From assembly GCF_039871975.1 (NCBI RefSeq), contig NZ_JBDPLL010000001.1: a DNA stretch of 64,000 nucleotides, one strand, 5' to 3'. This document shows, in pieces, positions 25,991-35,618 of this stretch (its first letter is position 1; every line of letters starts with the position of its first letter). The position numbers and the translations under genes are program-made. This stretch comes from Trichormus_B sp936914905. GTDB taxonomy: Bacteria > Cyanobacteriota > Cyanobacteriia > Cyanobacteriales > Nostocaceae. The notes beneath the pieces were generated by a model that saw nothing but the letters and a program-made list of their open reading frames with translations, did not search any database and was not told the origin of the DNA.

Positions 25991-27088
25991 TCAGGAAGAC
26001 TTCCAAATATTCTCCCAACCATCACCGCCTATTTCCAACCCACACAGATTACTTTGTGTCTTAAGAATAATTTTAGATTTGCTCCCAGTTAATTCTCGCA
26101 ATTCTAAAACTAGTTTTCCCTGCATGGTGTCTCGGCAACAAAATATTAAACCTTGGTTGGTTGGTGCGCGTAAGGGTGTACCTAATAAGTTGGTTATTCC
26201 TCTCAGTTCCACTTGATAATTAGAGTTTTTAGCTTCCATTTGCCATCTTCCCCAAGATTGAATGTCCCAGTTTACCTGTGAGTTCCAGGGAACGAATTCA
26301 TAAAACTTCCCTTGGTAGTGTATCCCAATCATGGCTACAGATTCCATCCACCACAATACACCACGTTTTCCTCCACCAGCAGTTAAGGCTAAGTCGGGTG
26401 TGTCGTCAAAATAATTACAATTTAGCCAAAACCACTTTTGGGGAAAAGTACCACCCCAATTTTTTTCTCCGTAGGCAGGGAAGTCGGTAAATTCGTAAAT
26501 TTTACCATTCCAGTCTATGAAACCGGAAGCTAAACCATGAGCCATCAAAATTTGCCATCCAGGTTCAAATATCTGCAAAAATGACAACCAACCAGCAGTT
26601 GATTGCTGAATGCTATTTTGATTACCCCAACCGTAAATTGGTTTAATCTTATACTGCCAACGGCAATAATTACCTGTGCTTGGGTCGCTAATTATGCCTT
26701 GATTTAAAGTGTTTGTAGCTTGATAGCCTTGTTGAATATGATATTCAAATTCGCTAGGAAGAAGATAGAAGGGGGGAATTTGTAAATTGGTTTTACCCCA
26801 ATGTCCTAATGCCAACATATCTCTACTTGCCCAAAATTTATTGACATGGGGAAAAGTACGACATAGATATTCATCTTCTGGTCCGAGAACTTGGGCTGCA
26901 CCACCACTGTAAGGTTTACCACCAATGGGATCTTCAATGGAGTACATGAAGGCAAAGGTTTGCCCTATATCAGGTAATGTAACTCTATAATACCAACCTT
27001 CAAAAAAACGGCGACTGCTACCATCCCAATGGTAGCCACTATGGGGTGTTTGGATTGAGTTGAGGAAATTTTCAGGAATACTAAACAT
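25991..27088 (-). CDS. Tocopherol cyclase
   Basis: This 365-aa protein matches the VTE1/SXD1 family (Synechocystis slr1737), which closes the chromanol ring of tocopherols. Hallmarks are PHSGYHWDGSSRRFFEGWYYRV at the N-terminus, FAFMYSIEDPIGG, DFPAYGEKNWGGTFPQKWFW in the middle, and GLEIGGDGW near the end. It is full length and intact. It suggests the organism still makes tocopherol for membrane protection. Confidence 0.9.
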   Translation of the reverse strand: MFSIPENFLNSIQTPHSGYHWDGSSRRFFEGWYYRVTLPDIGQTFAFMYSIEDPIGGKPYSGGAAQVLGPEDEYLCRTFPHVNKFWASRDMLALGHWGKTNLQIPPFYLLPSEFEYHIQQGYQATNTLNQGIISDPSTGNYCRWQYKIKPIYGWGNQNSIQQSTAGWLSFLQIFEPGWQILMAHGLASGFIDWNGKIYEFTDFPAYGEKNWGGTFPQKWFWLNCNYFDDTPDLALTAGGGKRGVLWWMESVAMIGIHYQGKFYEFVPWNSQVNWDIQSWGRWQMEAKNSNYQVELRGITNLLGTPLRAPTNQGLIFCCRDTMQGKLVLELRELTGSKSKIILKTQSNLCGLEIGGDGWENIWKSS

Positions 27089-27194
27089 AGGTTTTGGTTT
27101 TTTGCTGAACTAGCTACGAGTCCAAAAGATACAGGTAGAAAAATTAATTTTGTACTTGCTAAACTAACAACAACTTGACTAGCTAATAAAAACC

Positions 27195-27229
27195 AAGATA
27201 CCCGACTTCTCAAAGAAGTCGGGTATCTT
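27195..27229. terminator. Strong hairpin after purQ
   Basis: There is a perfect 15-bp stem AAGATACCCGACTTC with a 5-base loop, directly adjacent to the purQ stop. A T-rich stretch follows on both strands, so it may also end opposite transcripts. It shares the CCGACTT/AAGTCGG core with 849-869. Confidence 0.85.
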
Positions 27230-27904
27230 TTAAACGAAGGCTGCTGTCTTACCCAACAAACTTTTAAATAACTTCAGACCATCGCTATTTCCTAATACAC
27301 TATCTGCTGCTCTTTCTGGGTGTGGCATCATACCTAAAACGTTGCCTTGACGATTACAAATCCCCGCAATGTTATTTAATGAACCGTTAGGGTTTTCACC
27401 CTGGTAACGAAACAATACTTGTCCGTTATCTTCAATTTCTGATAAAGTTTTCTGATCAGCGTAATATCGCCCTTCTCCGTGAGCAATCGGTAAAGTGATA
27501 ACTTCCCCTTCTGCATAACCTTGTGTCCAAGGTAAATTATTACGCTCAACTTTTAAAGTAGTGCGATCGCAAATAAAATGCAAATCCTGATTCCTTGCTA
27601 ATACACCAGGTAATAATTTAGCTTCGGTTAATACTTGGAATCCATTACAAATACCGATGATAAATTTGCCTTGTTGTGAATGCTCAATTACTTGTTGCAT
27701 TACAGGAGAAAATCGTGCGATCGCTCCACAACGCAAATAATCCCCGTAGCTAAAGCCACCAGGAACAATCACCACATCTAAATCACTAATATCAGTCTCT
27801 TGATGCCAAACCATGCGTGTTGGCTGTCCTAGCAAGTCTCTAGTAACATACGCAACATCACGGTCACAGTTAGACCCTGGAAAAACTAAAACACCGAATT
27901 TCAT
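27230..27904 (-). CDS. purQ: FGAM synthase subunit PurQ (glutaminase)
   Basis: This 224-aa class I glutamine amidotransferase delivers ammonia to PurL for phosphoribosylformylglycinamidine synthesis. It shows FPGSNCDRDV, VPGGFSYGDYLRCGAIA, the nucleophile Cys in FIIGICNGFQVL and the catalytic His in GMMPHPERA. It lies downstream of purS, a conserved pair. Confidence 0.95.
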   Translation of the reverse strand: MKFGVLVFPGSNCDRDVAYVTRDLLGQPTRMVWHQETDISDLDVVIVPGGFSYGDYLRCGAIARFSPVMQQVIEHSQQGKFIIGICNGFQVLTEAKLLPGVLARNQDLHFICDRTTLKVERNNLPWTQGYAEGEVITLPIAHGEGRYYADQKTLSEIEDNGQVLFRYQGENPNGSLNNIAGICNRQGNVLGMMPHPERAADSVLGNSDGLKLFKSLLGKTAAFV

Positions 27905-27995
27905 AATTTAGTCATTAGTCATTAGTCGGCGAATAGGGAACAGATTATTCTACCCATCTCCCTAGTCCCCAGTCCCCAGTCCCAAATCCCTAATG

Positions 27996-28274
27996 TCAGA
28001 ACACTCCCGTTTGTGATTCCACTTCAATCAAATCAAAGCGATAATTTTCTATCACTGGATTTGCTAACATTTGCTCACACATTTGGTTCAGGTCTTGACG
28101 TGCTTTTGGCTCATCAGGTGAGATGATAGTAACTTCCATGTACTTACCAATACGTACTTGTTCCACATTGTCGTATCCCATTTGTTTGAGGCTAGATTGT
28201 ACAGCCACACCAGCAGGGTCTAAGACTGAAGGCCGAACCGTGACGAAAATTTTAGCTAAATATTTTCTTTGCAC
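27996..28274 (-). CDS. purS: FGAM synthase subunit PurS
   Basis: This small subunit bridges PurQ and PurL. The family begins QRKYLAKIFVTVRPSVLDPAGVAVQSSLKQMGY, so the GTG at 28272-28274 (92 aa) is chosen. A TTG-started 17-codon extension to 28325 is possible but is not family-like and contains a HIP1 site. It ends YRFDLIEVESQTGVF. It lies 91 bases upstream of purQ and is divergent from the Fur-family gene. Confidence 0.85.
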   Translation of the reverse strand: MQRKYLAKIFVTVRPSVLDPAGVAVQSSLKQMGYDNVEQVRIGKYMEVTIISPDEPKARQDLNQMCEQMLANPVIENYRFDLIEVESQTGVF

Positions 28275-28440
28275 AGGCTTTTTGCTGAATGCTGCGATCG
28301 CTATCCTATAACTTTTATGCTCCAAATGACTGAAAATCAGATCACAAACCAGTTACAGTTAATCTATCAGTGAATCAATAAAATAGCCAAACTATCCCTA
28401 TTTTCAATCTAAAACCCCAAATCTAAAATCCCAAATCGGT

Positions 28441-28845
28441 ATGAGAGCTATACGCACCCGCAGTCAAGACCGCATTTTAAACCTTTTAAAAAATATTAAA
28501 CAAGGCATTTCCGCACAGGATCTGTACGTAGAACTACGTAATCATAGTCAGAGTATGGGTTTAGCAACAGTTTACCGTTCACTAGAAGCCCTCAAACTTG
28601 AAGGTAAAGTACAAGTACGGACTTTGGCTAACGGTGAAGCCCTTTATAGCTTAACCCAGCAGGACAAACATCACCTCACTTGCTTACAATGCGGTCTTTC
28701 CATACCTATTTATCAATGTCCAGTCCATCAACTGGAAAACGAGTTAAAATCCAGTCACAAATTTAAAGTTTTTTACCACACCTTAGAATTTTTTGGCTTA
28801 TGCAGTAAGTGTCAAGAAATTAGTCAGGGAATAGGTGACAGGTAG
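28441..28845 (+). CDS. furB: Fur-family regulator, probably FurB/Zur
   Basis: This 134-aa protein has an N-terminal winged helix (ISAQDLYVELRNHSQSMGLATVYRSLEALKLEGKV) and a C-terminal metal-binding dimerisation domain with HHLTCLQCG and CSKCQ, the two CxxC pairs of the structural zinc site. The sequence is closest in memory to FurB/Zur of Anabaena, which represses zinc-uptake genes. The start ATG at 28441 directly follows a noncoding spacer of about 165 bases shared with purS. Confidence 0.82.
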   Translation: MRAIRTRSQDRILNLLKNIKQGISAQDLYVELRNHSQSMGLATVYRSLEALKLEGKVQVRTLANGEALYSLTQQDKHHLTCLQCGLSIPIYQCPVHQLENELKSSHKFKVFYHTLEFFGLCSKCQEISQGIGDR

Positions 28846-28874
28846 AAAGTTATTATACCCAACCTCACACCCTC

Positions 28875-29081
28875 TTATCCCTTATTTCCTAGCAGCGGAT
28901 TGGAATCACTCGGCACATCAGAGACAATAGAGTGTATACCTTCCAAAGTAGCAGGAATAGTGCGTGGGTCCATAAATATTATTTTGCTGCTATCGCTTTT
29001 ACCAAAAGTTGCACCCATATCTAGATAGCCCAAGGACAACAGAACTTCCAATGCTTTCTGGACTTCAGGATTAGCTTTCAT
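28875..29081 (-). pseudogene. C-terminal remnant of a band-7/SPFH-type protein
   Basis: The 68 codons read NPEVQKALEVLLSLGYLDMGATFGKSDSSKIIFMDPRTIPATLEG, resembling the C-terminus of cyanobacterial stomatin-like SPFH proteins. The usual N-terminal membrane helix and SPFH domain (about 250 residues) are absent; transposase debris lies upstream instead. It is therefore probably a truncated remnant rather than a small gene. Confidence 0.5.
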
Positions 29082-29129
29082 TTTTTGAGCAAGATCTTCT
29101 GCTTATTCTGCAATCGCTATAGTTAGCTT

Positions 29130-29541
29130 TCTCTAAAGCAACAATTTGCCCATAAACCACCGCATAAACTGTGGTTGCTAATCCATTTTCTTTACTACTT
29201 CTAAGGCAATTATTAGGATTAATTTAGTTAATCCATATTTGTATGGCTTATCCATTACTCTGCCTATTTTACCATCATTTAAATCTTCCCCTTCAATTCC
29301 CGCTCCTAATCAATGTTCTATGGCTTCTTCCTCAGAAAATTAAGGACCTAAATATAGTGGTCTCCATAGAAAACCTAGTCCATTCAGAATGATTGCTTTG
29401 ACTATTTCTCCTGTATTCACTTTCTCTCTACTATCTATTAAGAATATCTTATTGATTCTTTCTACAATTCCTATCTCATATATTATTTATGCCCAAGTGA
29501 TCTAAGTTCTTACTCTCAACCTCTTCTTTTTGGTAATTCAT
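29130..29541 (-). pseudogene. IS1634-type (DUF4277) transposase N-terminal remnant
   Basis: From the ATG at 29539-29541 (MNYQKEEVESKNLDHLG) the sequence follows the DUF4277 pattern (VNTGEIVKAIILNGLGFLWRPLYL, then DLNDGKIGRVMDK). Frameshifts and TAA stops interrupt it. The catalytic C-terminal part is missing. Confidence 0.6.
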
Positions 29542-30120
29542 ATTTTTGGATATTTTTATTTAATTCAGGCTTATTTACATTCATTTTCTCGTCTTTTATC
29601 CTGAATTTATTATCATTGTCATTGTCAATACTTACCAATTACAAGTGGTTGGCAATTTTTACTGTATTGTCTATTTTTTACATAGGTATGTGTTTACTAC
29701 GTAGCTTCTTGTAATTCTTTGTAATTCTTTTACATTTGTAGATGTAGTACTAGATAAAGTGTGAAATGTGGGTTCAAGCCAGGTCCAACTTTATTTTTGT
29801 ATTTCTACTAAGGCTTATTCGCCTTGATTAATCAATCTCACGGACTTAAGTAAAACATTGCAATCACTAAAGGTTAAAGCTAGTAGTAACAGAAATTGAT
29901 ACATTTTGATGAGACTCCTAAGTAACCAGTAAATTTAGAACTCATTATGGACAACATTTGCAGGGTATCGCTTCAATAAGTAGGGGTAAGAGAAAAAGTT
30001 GAGGGTGGGAAACAGGGCGTTATCAAATATGAGATATGACGGAAAAAAATTTTAACAAAAGACTTATCACAAACAGAGTTGCTGCAAAGCATTGAGTGAA
30101 AAGGAATTGCAGAAGAATCC
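29542..30120. other. Intergenic region, nothing recognised
   Basis: About 580 AT-rich bases between two transposase remnants. They include a doubled TTGTAATTCTT near 29708-29730. No gene or clear IS end is identified. Confidence 0.4.
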
Positions 30121-31447
30121 ATGGGTCAGACAGTAGAGATATTACTGAATCTAATAGAGCAGTGACAATCAGAAGTCAAAGAATTACCGGCAGAAAATCA
30201 AGGGTTAAGATATGAAAACAAGCAATTGAAGGGAGAAAATGGTCAGCTAGAGATAAAAGCCAAGAATAAACAAGGCTTCACAAGCATCACTCATCGGAGA
30301 AAGAGCGACAAACGCCAAAAAAGGACAACAAAGGCAGTAAGAAGGCTTCGATTACAATCAATAGAGAAGAAATAGTAGAATATCCCCAAGAATTACTGCC
30401 AGCAGACGCGCAGTTTAAAGAGTATGAATGAAGTAATCATCCAAGACATGATCCTGGCAACCGATAACCTAACTATACCGGAAAGAGAAATACTACTCAC
30501 CATTAGAAGGAAAAACCTATTTGGCAGAACGTCCTTGCGGTTATGAGGGAGAATTCGGTCTAGGAATAAAAACCCTGATTATCAGCTTGTACTATGGGGG
30601 GGAACATAACCCAAGGTAAGTTGTTAGAGTTCCTAGAGGACATTAACTTGCTGGAGCATTTTCAACTACCAACTAAATGGAAAACTACTCTCCAAGTATT
30701 ACCTCAAGAAACTGTGTTGAGTGAGGCAGAGTTTCATACCCTACTGGATACACATCTGCCTAAACTGGGTTTACAACAACAGACTCGGACTATGGAAGCA
30801 GTAGCTATTGCTTTCTCTCATCAACAAACTGATTGGCTAGTGGTGCAAACTCTAGTCTGTGATGATGCTCCTCAATTCAAGTTACTGACTGATAATATCG
30901 CTTTGTTTTGGGTAGATCAAGGAAGATATTATAAGAAGTTAAGTCCGTTTATTCCTTGTCACCAAGAGGTTTTAGATCAATTCCCGGATGATTTCTGGAA
31001 TTACTACCGAGACTTACTCGCTTATCAAGATTCTCCCAGTCAGCAAACGGCAGATAAACTCCGGTATAACTTTTGGAAGTTATTTAATACTGATAGTGGT
31101 TATCAACAATTAGATGAGCGAAAATGATTAACTCTGCTCAAAATTTCTGAGTTGCTTTATGTTTTAGAGGAGCCTGAATTGCCTTTGCACAATAACCCGG
31201 CTGAGTTAGCTCCTAGAACTATGGTCTAGCGAGGCAATATTAGTTATGCGACTTAGACTCTCGAAGGGACTCAGCCTTGGGATACTTTTATGTGTCTTGT
31301 TGCTACTACTCGTAAGTTGGGAATTAGCTTTTTTGAATATATTCGTGACCGCATTTCTCAGGTTGGGAATATTCCCTGTTTGGCGACTATTTGTTACGAA
31401 AAATCTGCTCTCAATCCTTTTGGTTGCTCATGGATGCCTGAATAACT
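30121..31447 (+). pseudogene. IS66-like transposase (second subfamily), internal deletion
   Basis: From the ATG at 30121 (MGQTVEILLNLIEQ) the pieces include a glutamate/glutamine-rich coiled coil, VEYPQELLPADAQFKEY, TYLAERPCGYEGEFG, then 30594-31127 (GGNITQGKLLEFLEDINLLEHFQLPTKW...LACDDAPQFKLLTDNIALFW-like). The C-terminal part is LHNNPAELAPRTMV...ISFFEYIRDRISQVGNIP. There are several stops and frame changes. The jump from LEFLEDI to NLLEHF indicates that well over 100 residues of the middle, including part of the catalytic core, are missing. Confidence 0.7.
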
Positions 31448-31463
31448 TTTTCCCCCGATGTAT

Positions 31464-31894
31464 TTAGGGGATACCAAATTTTCTCATAACAATTAAAATT
31501 GTACCTTCTCTAGCAACTACATAAACTCTTTGCTGAGGTGATAGGCTGAGTTTATGATCATCACATCTTGCCCGCCAAGAATTTCCCTCATATACTACCC
31601 CTCCTGTTTGTCCAGGGAGAATTTCTGTGAGAGTTTTTCCAAATACCGCATCTGTAATTTTTGACTTAGGTGCTGGTGGTTGGAAGAACCTACGGGAAAA
31701 TACCACTAGTAAGGTGGAAAGTAACAGCCAAATAAAAACTTGGAGCCATAAACTTTTCAAACCCAAGTTAAGATAGGAAAGCCACCCCAAAGGCACTGAT
31801 TCCCATCATGAAGGCTACAAAAGGCGATGGTAAAAAGTTCTGTTAAACAGACAAATATTCCTGCTAATAGCCAAATTAAGGTAAAAGTCGGCAT
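31464..31894 (-). pseudogene. NfeD-like protein with a single frameshift
   Basis: It starts MPTFTLIWLLAGIFVCLTELF (ATG at 31892-31894) and continues in another frame as LSYLNLGLKSLWLQVFIWLLLSTLLVVFSRRF. After these membrane helices it ends in an OB-fold (DAVFGKTLTEILPGQTGGVVYEGNSWRARCDD...VYVVAREGTILIV), the NfeD C-terminal domain. Removing one T in the run near 31824 restores one frame (AFVAFMMGISAFGVAFLSYLNLG), so a single-base error or mutation explains the break. NfeD partners SPFH proteins such as that at 61956. Confidence 0.72.
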
Positions 31895-32070
31895 AAGGCC
31901 ATCCTGGGCAATAAATTTATCTGAATTATTAATTTTGTTATTAACTACATCTAGACAGTCACTATTTACGGAAAACAAAACTTGGTCTTTTTGTTGGCAT
32001 CTAAATTTAATCGCACCTTACTTTTTATTAATTTTTACATTGATTTTTTACATTTATATTTTTTACATTT

Positions 32071-34038
32071 ATGATGATTTCTACTCAACATATCATTAAT
32101 TGCTCAAATCCAGATTGTGAACAACCCATTAACAATATAGGCGATCGCTTATGTAAAAGTTGTCAAACCCCCCTAGTTTACCGCTATCTTTGGGCTACTG
32201 GTACAATGGTAGAAGAAATTACACCAGGAACAAAAATAGCAGATAGATATGAAGTAATTACTCAACAGATATGGCTGGATACGCAACCGGGATTACCACC
32301 AAATATCCCTTTAGAATTGCCATCAGAAGTTATTCCTTACCTCAAATTATATCCAGAACACTTACACATTCCTCAACCCTACGGATTTACTAATTCCTCC
32401 ATATCTGACAGAAATGATATTCTGCTGTTAGAAAATGCGCCCATAGATACTGCAGGAAATCTCTACCCAATTATTACCGAAGTTTGGGAAGAAGCAAGAG
32501 GAGTTAGACAAGTGTACTGGCTATGGCAAATTCTCCAATTGTGGACACGTTTATTAGAATTAGGAGTAGCCGCAAGTTTGCTATCACCACACAATTTGCG
32601 TGTTCAAGGTTGGTCTGTCCGTGTGTTAGAACTGCACCAAACAATGGAAAATTTTACCTTACAGGATTTGGGTCAGTCTTGGGAGTCGTGGGTACTAGTT
32701 GCAAAACCAGAAATAGCCCCAGGGATAGGTAATATTATTCAGCATATGTGCCAGGATGGAGCAGATTTGCAAACAGTTACCAATCAACTCAATCAATTAT
32801 TACTAGCATCAGCAGCAGAGTTACCCCTATTACTGACAGTCGCAGGAGTAACAGATACAGGTCCTATGATGAAACACAATGAGGATGCCTGCTATCCCAG
32901 TAACTCCAGTGACCTAATAGATAAGCATTTAAACCCACATCTATCAATTGTTTGTGATGGTATAGGTGGCCATGAAGGTGGAGAAGTGGCCAGTCAGTTA
33001 GCAGTACAGTCTCTGAAATTACAAACCCGTGCCTTGTTAAACAATGTGGCAGAACAAACAGAAATTCTTCCTCCAGACTTGTTACAGCAACAACTAGAAG
33101 CCAGCTTGCGGGTAGTCAATAATATGATTTGGTCTCGCAATGACGAACAAAACCGTCAAGGTAGAGAACGGATGGCAACAACTTTAGTCATGGCGATACA
33201 ATTACCCCAACGAATAGTCACAAATTCAGGGTGGGAGTCAGAAAATACCCATGAACTTTATTTAGCCAATGTTGGTGATAGTCGTGCTTACTGGATAACT
33301 GCCAACTATTGCCAGTTATTAACAATAGATGATGATATAGGTACGCGGGAAGTTTGCTTTGGTCAAAGTTTGTATCGCCAAGTAATGCAAACTGATCATG
33401 CTAATGCTCTCACCCAAGCATTAGGTACAAAAGAAGCTGAGTTTCTCAACTTTTCCATTAAACGCTTGATTTTGGAAGAAGATGGAATTTTATTATTGTG
33501 TTCCGATGGTTTAAGTGATCATCACTGGGTAGAAAAAACTTGGCAAAATTATGCTGTGCCAGTTTTAACAGGTAAACTGACTGTGGAAGATGCTGCCCAT
33601 GACTGGGTCAAGCTGGCAAATAAAAAAAATGGTCAAGATAACATATCTGTTGTTCTCACTCTATGTCGCATCTCCCAAGCTTATTTAGTTCCTGTTATAC
33701 CCACACTACTGGTAGCAGAAGCTACGGAAACAGAGGAACTAGCAATCACTGTACCGGAGGCAGAAACTTCAGAACTGGAAATATCAACTCTAGAATCATT
33801 GGGGGAAAGTTCTCAAGCTTTATTGAATTTAGATTTGACGGAAAAACCAGCCCTAAATCCAGTTAAAGAAACTAGTCGGAGTCAATTAGTAATCCTCTTA
33901 GGAGGATTTTTGGCTTTGCTGATGGGAAGTACAGGTTTGGGTTTATTTGCTTGGTGGCAGCTTCAACCAGAGTCTTTTGGGCGGGTTTGTTGGCAACTTC
34001 CCCAAAAAATGCAGCAATTCTGCCCAGAACGTGAATAA
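32071..34038 (+). CDS. PP2C phosphatase with zinc ribbon, pseudokinase-like region and TM tail
   Basis: The protein has 655 aa. The N-terminal zinc ribbon CSNPDCEQP...LCKSCQTPLVYRY (residues about 10-36) is followed by a region with kinase-like layout (GTKIADRYEVITQQIW...) but no catalytic HRD/DFG. A complete PPM/PP2C phosphatase domain (about 258-535) has DTGPMMKHNEDAC, VCDGIGGHEGGEVAS, NVGDSRAYW, LLLCSDGLSD and GQDNISVVL, whose Asp residues bind metal. An acidic spacer and a membrane helix (LVILLGGFLALLMGSTGLGLFAWW, about 610-633) follow. It is probably a membrane-anchored signalling phosphatase with a degenerate kinase domain as sensor or scaffold. It is intact. Confidence 0.85.
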   Translation: MMISTQHIINCSNPDCEQPINNIGDRLCKSCQTPLVYRYLWATGTMVEEITPGTKIADRYEVITQQIWLDTQPGLPPNIPLELPSEVIPYLKLYPEHLHIPQPYGFTNSSISDRNDILLLENAPIDTAGNLYPIITEVWEEARGVRQVYWLWQILQLWTRLLELGVAASLLSPHNLRVQGWSVRVLELHQTMENFTLQDLGQSWESWVLVAKPEIAPGIGNIIQHMCQDGADLQTVTNQLNQLLLASAAELPLLLTVAGVTDTGPMMKHNEDACYPSNSSDLIDKHLNPHLSIVCDGIGGHEGGEVASQLAVQSLKLQTRALLNNVAEQTEILPPDLLQQQLEASLRVVNNMIWSRNDEQNRQGRERMATTLVMAIQLPQRIVTNSGWESENTHELYLANVGDSRAYWITANYCQLLTIDDDIGTREVCFGQSLYRQVMQTDHANALTQALGTKEAEFLNFSIKRLILEEDGILLLCSDGLSDHHWVEKTWQNYAVPVLTGKLTVEDAAHDWVKLANKKNGQDNISVVLTLCRISQAYLVPVIPTLLVAEATETEELAITVPEAETSELEISTLESLGESSQALLNLDLTEKPALNPVKETSRSQLVILLGGFLALLMGSTGLGLFAWWQLQPESFGRVCWQLPQKMQQFCPERE

Positions 34039-34042
34039 GCTA

Positions 34043-34736
34043 AGGATCGTGCATTAAAAAATAAGATGTAAGAGTGCCAATAAGATCTATACACCAGAAG
34101 GGTAGATGGATAACTGGTAGATGATAGGCCCTGACCCTGGTGAAATTGAAGTTAAAATGCAACGATACTATAAGTCTTTGTCAGACAAGGATGGCCGTAT
34201 ATGGGCGGCGATTGAAGCCCTAAAAGTAGGGTAGGGCAGCCAGGCATAGATCCGCGGCTTGCTGTGATGCCATCACGAAACCTGAAAGTTGGGCTTACAG
34301 GAACTTGAGGAAGAAAAGGTGGTTGACCAGGAGGNNNNNNNNNNNNNNNNNNNNNNNNNNNNNNNNNNNNNNNNNNNNNNNNNNNNNNNNNNNNNNNNNN
34401 NNNNNNNNNNNNNNNNNNNNNNNNNNNNNNNNNNCAAGTACAATCCCATTGGGCATCGTTTCTTTCCTCATATTTCTCCCCTGTGTCAGGGGCTAATTTT
34501 TGAGAGTGTGCAGACTCTAAAAGACCTCATGGCAAAGGTAACCACCCGAACTGGACTCAAACTCTTAATGACCATTCTCTATAACACCTATCAAACTGGC
34601 CGAAGAAATATGGCTGTTGACTTCAAATCAAATCTGAAGATTGTTGTTGATGAATTCTTACCCCAATGGAATTACACCCCTAAACATCTAATTACACCGG
34701 TAAACCAGAGTTATAGGTTATCTAATCCACGATCCT
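34043..34736 (+). mobile_element. ISAzo13-family element, gapped, dead transposase
   Basis: The left end AGGATCGTGCATTA (34043) and the right end, whose complement is AGGATCGTGGATTA (34736), form terminal inverted repeats. The transposase starts MIGPDPGEIEVKMQRYYKSL and shows stops by about 34232. After the gap it ends with YNPIGHRFFPHISPLCQGLI, TTRTGLKLLMTILYNTYQTG and DEFLPQWNY, the ISAzo13 family C-terminus. The gap at 34335-34434 hides the catalytic centre. Two other fragments lie at 48931 and 52206. Confidence 0.75.
34335..34434. other. Assembly gap, 100 N
   Basis: Exactly 100 N inside the ISAzo13 transposase. About 700-900 bases of a full-length element are probably missing here. Confidence 0.95.
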
Positions 34737-34969
34737 AAATATTTCGCCAACGTGGAGATATGGTAAAATCAGCCAAGCGTGAAAAATCAGCAATAGAGTC
34801 CGCTTAGTGCTGAAAATGACCATCTAACTCTTGATAGCAGCAATAGTCTATCTTGAGAAATAGTTCATTAAAGCAAATTCAGTGACTTATAGCTGTTGAG
34901 TAATTACTTGATAGCTAAAAACAATGACAGATGGTTGTGGAACAGCAAAAGTTAAGTGTAAGTAATGTT

Positions 34970-35191
34970 ATGAAAGTTGGCGATCACGTCCGTGTTAAAG
35001 AATCGGTAGTAGTTTATCATCATCCTGAACATCGCGGTCAAGCTTTTGACCTCAAAGGCACAGAAGGCGAAATTTCTGCTATTGTCACCCAATGGCAAGG
35101 CAGACCTGTAAGTGCTAATTTGCCGGTGCTAGTTCAGTTTAGTAAAAAATTTAAAGCTCATTTACGTGAGGGTGAATTAGAAATAATTTAA
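34970..35191 (+). CDS. ftrV: Ferredoxin-thioredoxin reductase variable chain
   Basis: The 73-aa form (MKVGDHVRVKESVVVYHHPEH...FDLKGTEGEISAIV...VLVQFSKKFKAHLREGELEII) is the normal length, so the ATG at 34970 is preferred over the in-frame ATG at 34931. FtrV is the SH3-like subunit that, with the iron-sulfur catalytic chain FtrC, passes electrons from ferredoxin to thioredoxin (trxA at 22500). It lies 230 bases after the ISAzo13 element and is undamaged. Confidence 0.9.
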   Translation: MKVGDHVRVKESVVVYHHPEHRGQAFDLKGTEGEISAIVTQWQGRPVSANLPVLVQFSKKFKAHLREGELEII

Positions 35192-35227
35192 ATGCTAAGA
35201 ATTCAGGACTCAGGAGTCAGAATCCTT

Positions 35228-35322
35228 GTTAATCCAGGTTAATCCAGGAATAGAGAGAAGCGATTTTTTATATTAAAATCATCAGACTTAACTCGAAAAT
35301 CCGTTATTATTCCGTTATTATT
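35228..35322. repeat. Two short tandem duplications
   Basis: GTTAATCCAG occurs twice at 35228-35247, and CCGTTATTATT twice at 35301-35322. Both are perfect and unrelated to each other, in the spacer after ftrV. Confidence 0.85.
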
Positions 35323-35351
35323 CTGACTCCTATATATTCTTAATTCATCTT

Positions 35352-35570
35352 TTAGCGGCGACGAAACCACCCCATGATATTTGGTTCGCCGCGCATTTTT
35401 CCTAAATCTCTACGGTTTTGGGCTGCGGTTGTGTAGTACTATTCACAATAGCGTTTAAATTCAGAACGAGTCCGAACTTCGTAGTAAAATTCTACTGTTG
35501 TTTAGTGAACTGGAAATATATACTGAGTTTCGGTCTGAGGTGACTGGACAATATAAGATAGTTCTTTCAT
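35352..35570 (-). pseudogene. Small conserved protein gene with two stops
   Basis: From the ATG at 35568-35570, MKELSYIVQSPQTETQYIFPVH is followed by a TAA, TTVEFYYEVRTRSEFKRYCE by a TAG, then YYTTAAQNRRDLGKMRGEPNIMGWFRRR and the natural stop. The reading frame is otherwise unbroken, so two point mutations inactivated it. The intact homologue would be 72 aa. I know it only as a small cyanobacterial protein of unknown role. Confidence 0.6.
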
Positions 35571-35618
35571 TGGTAATTGATGATTGATAATAATCAGAAG
35601 TTTTTTAATTTTTAATTT

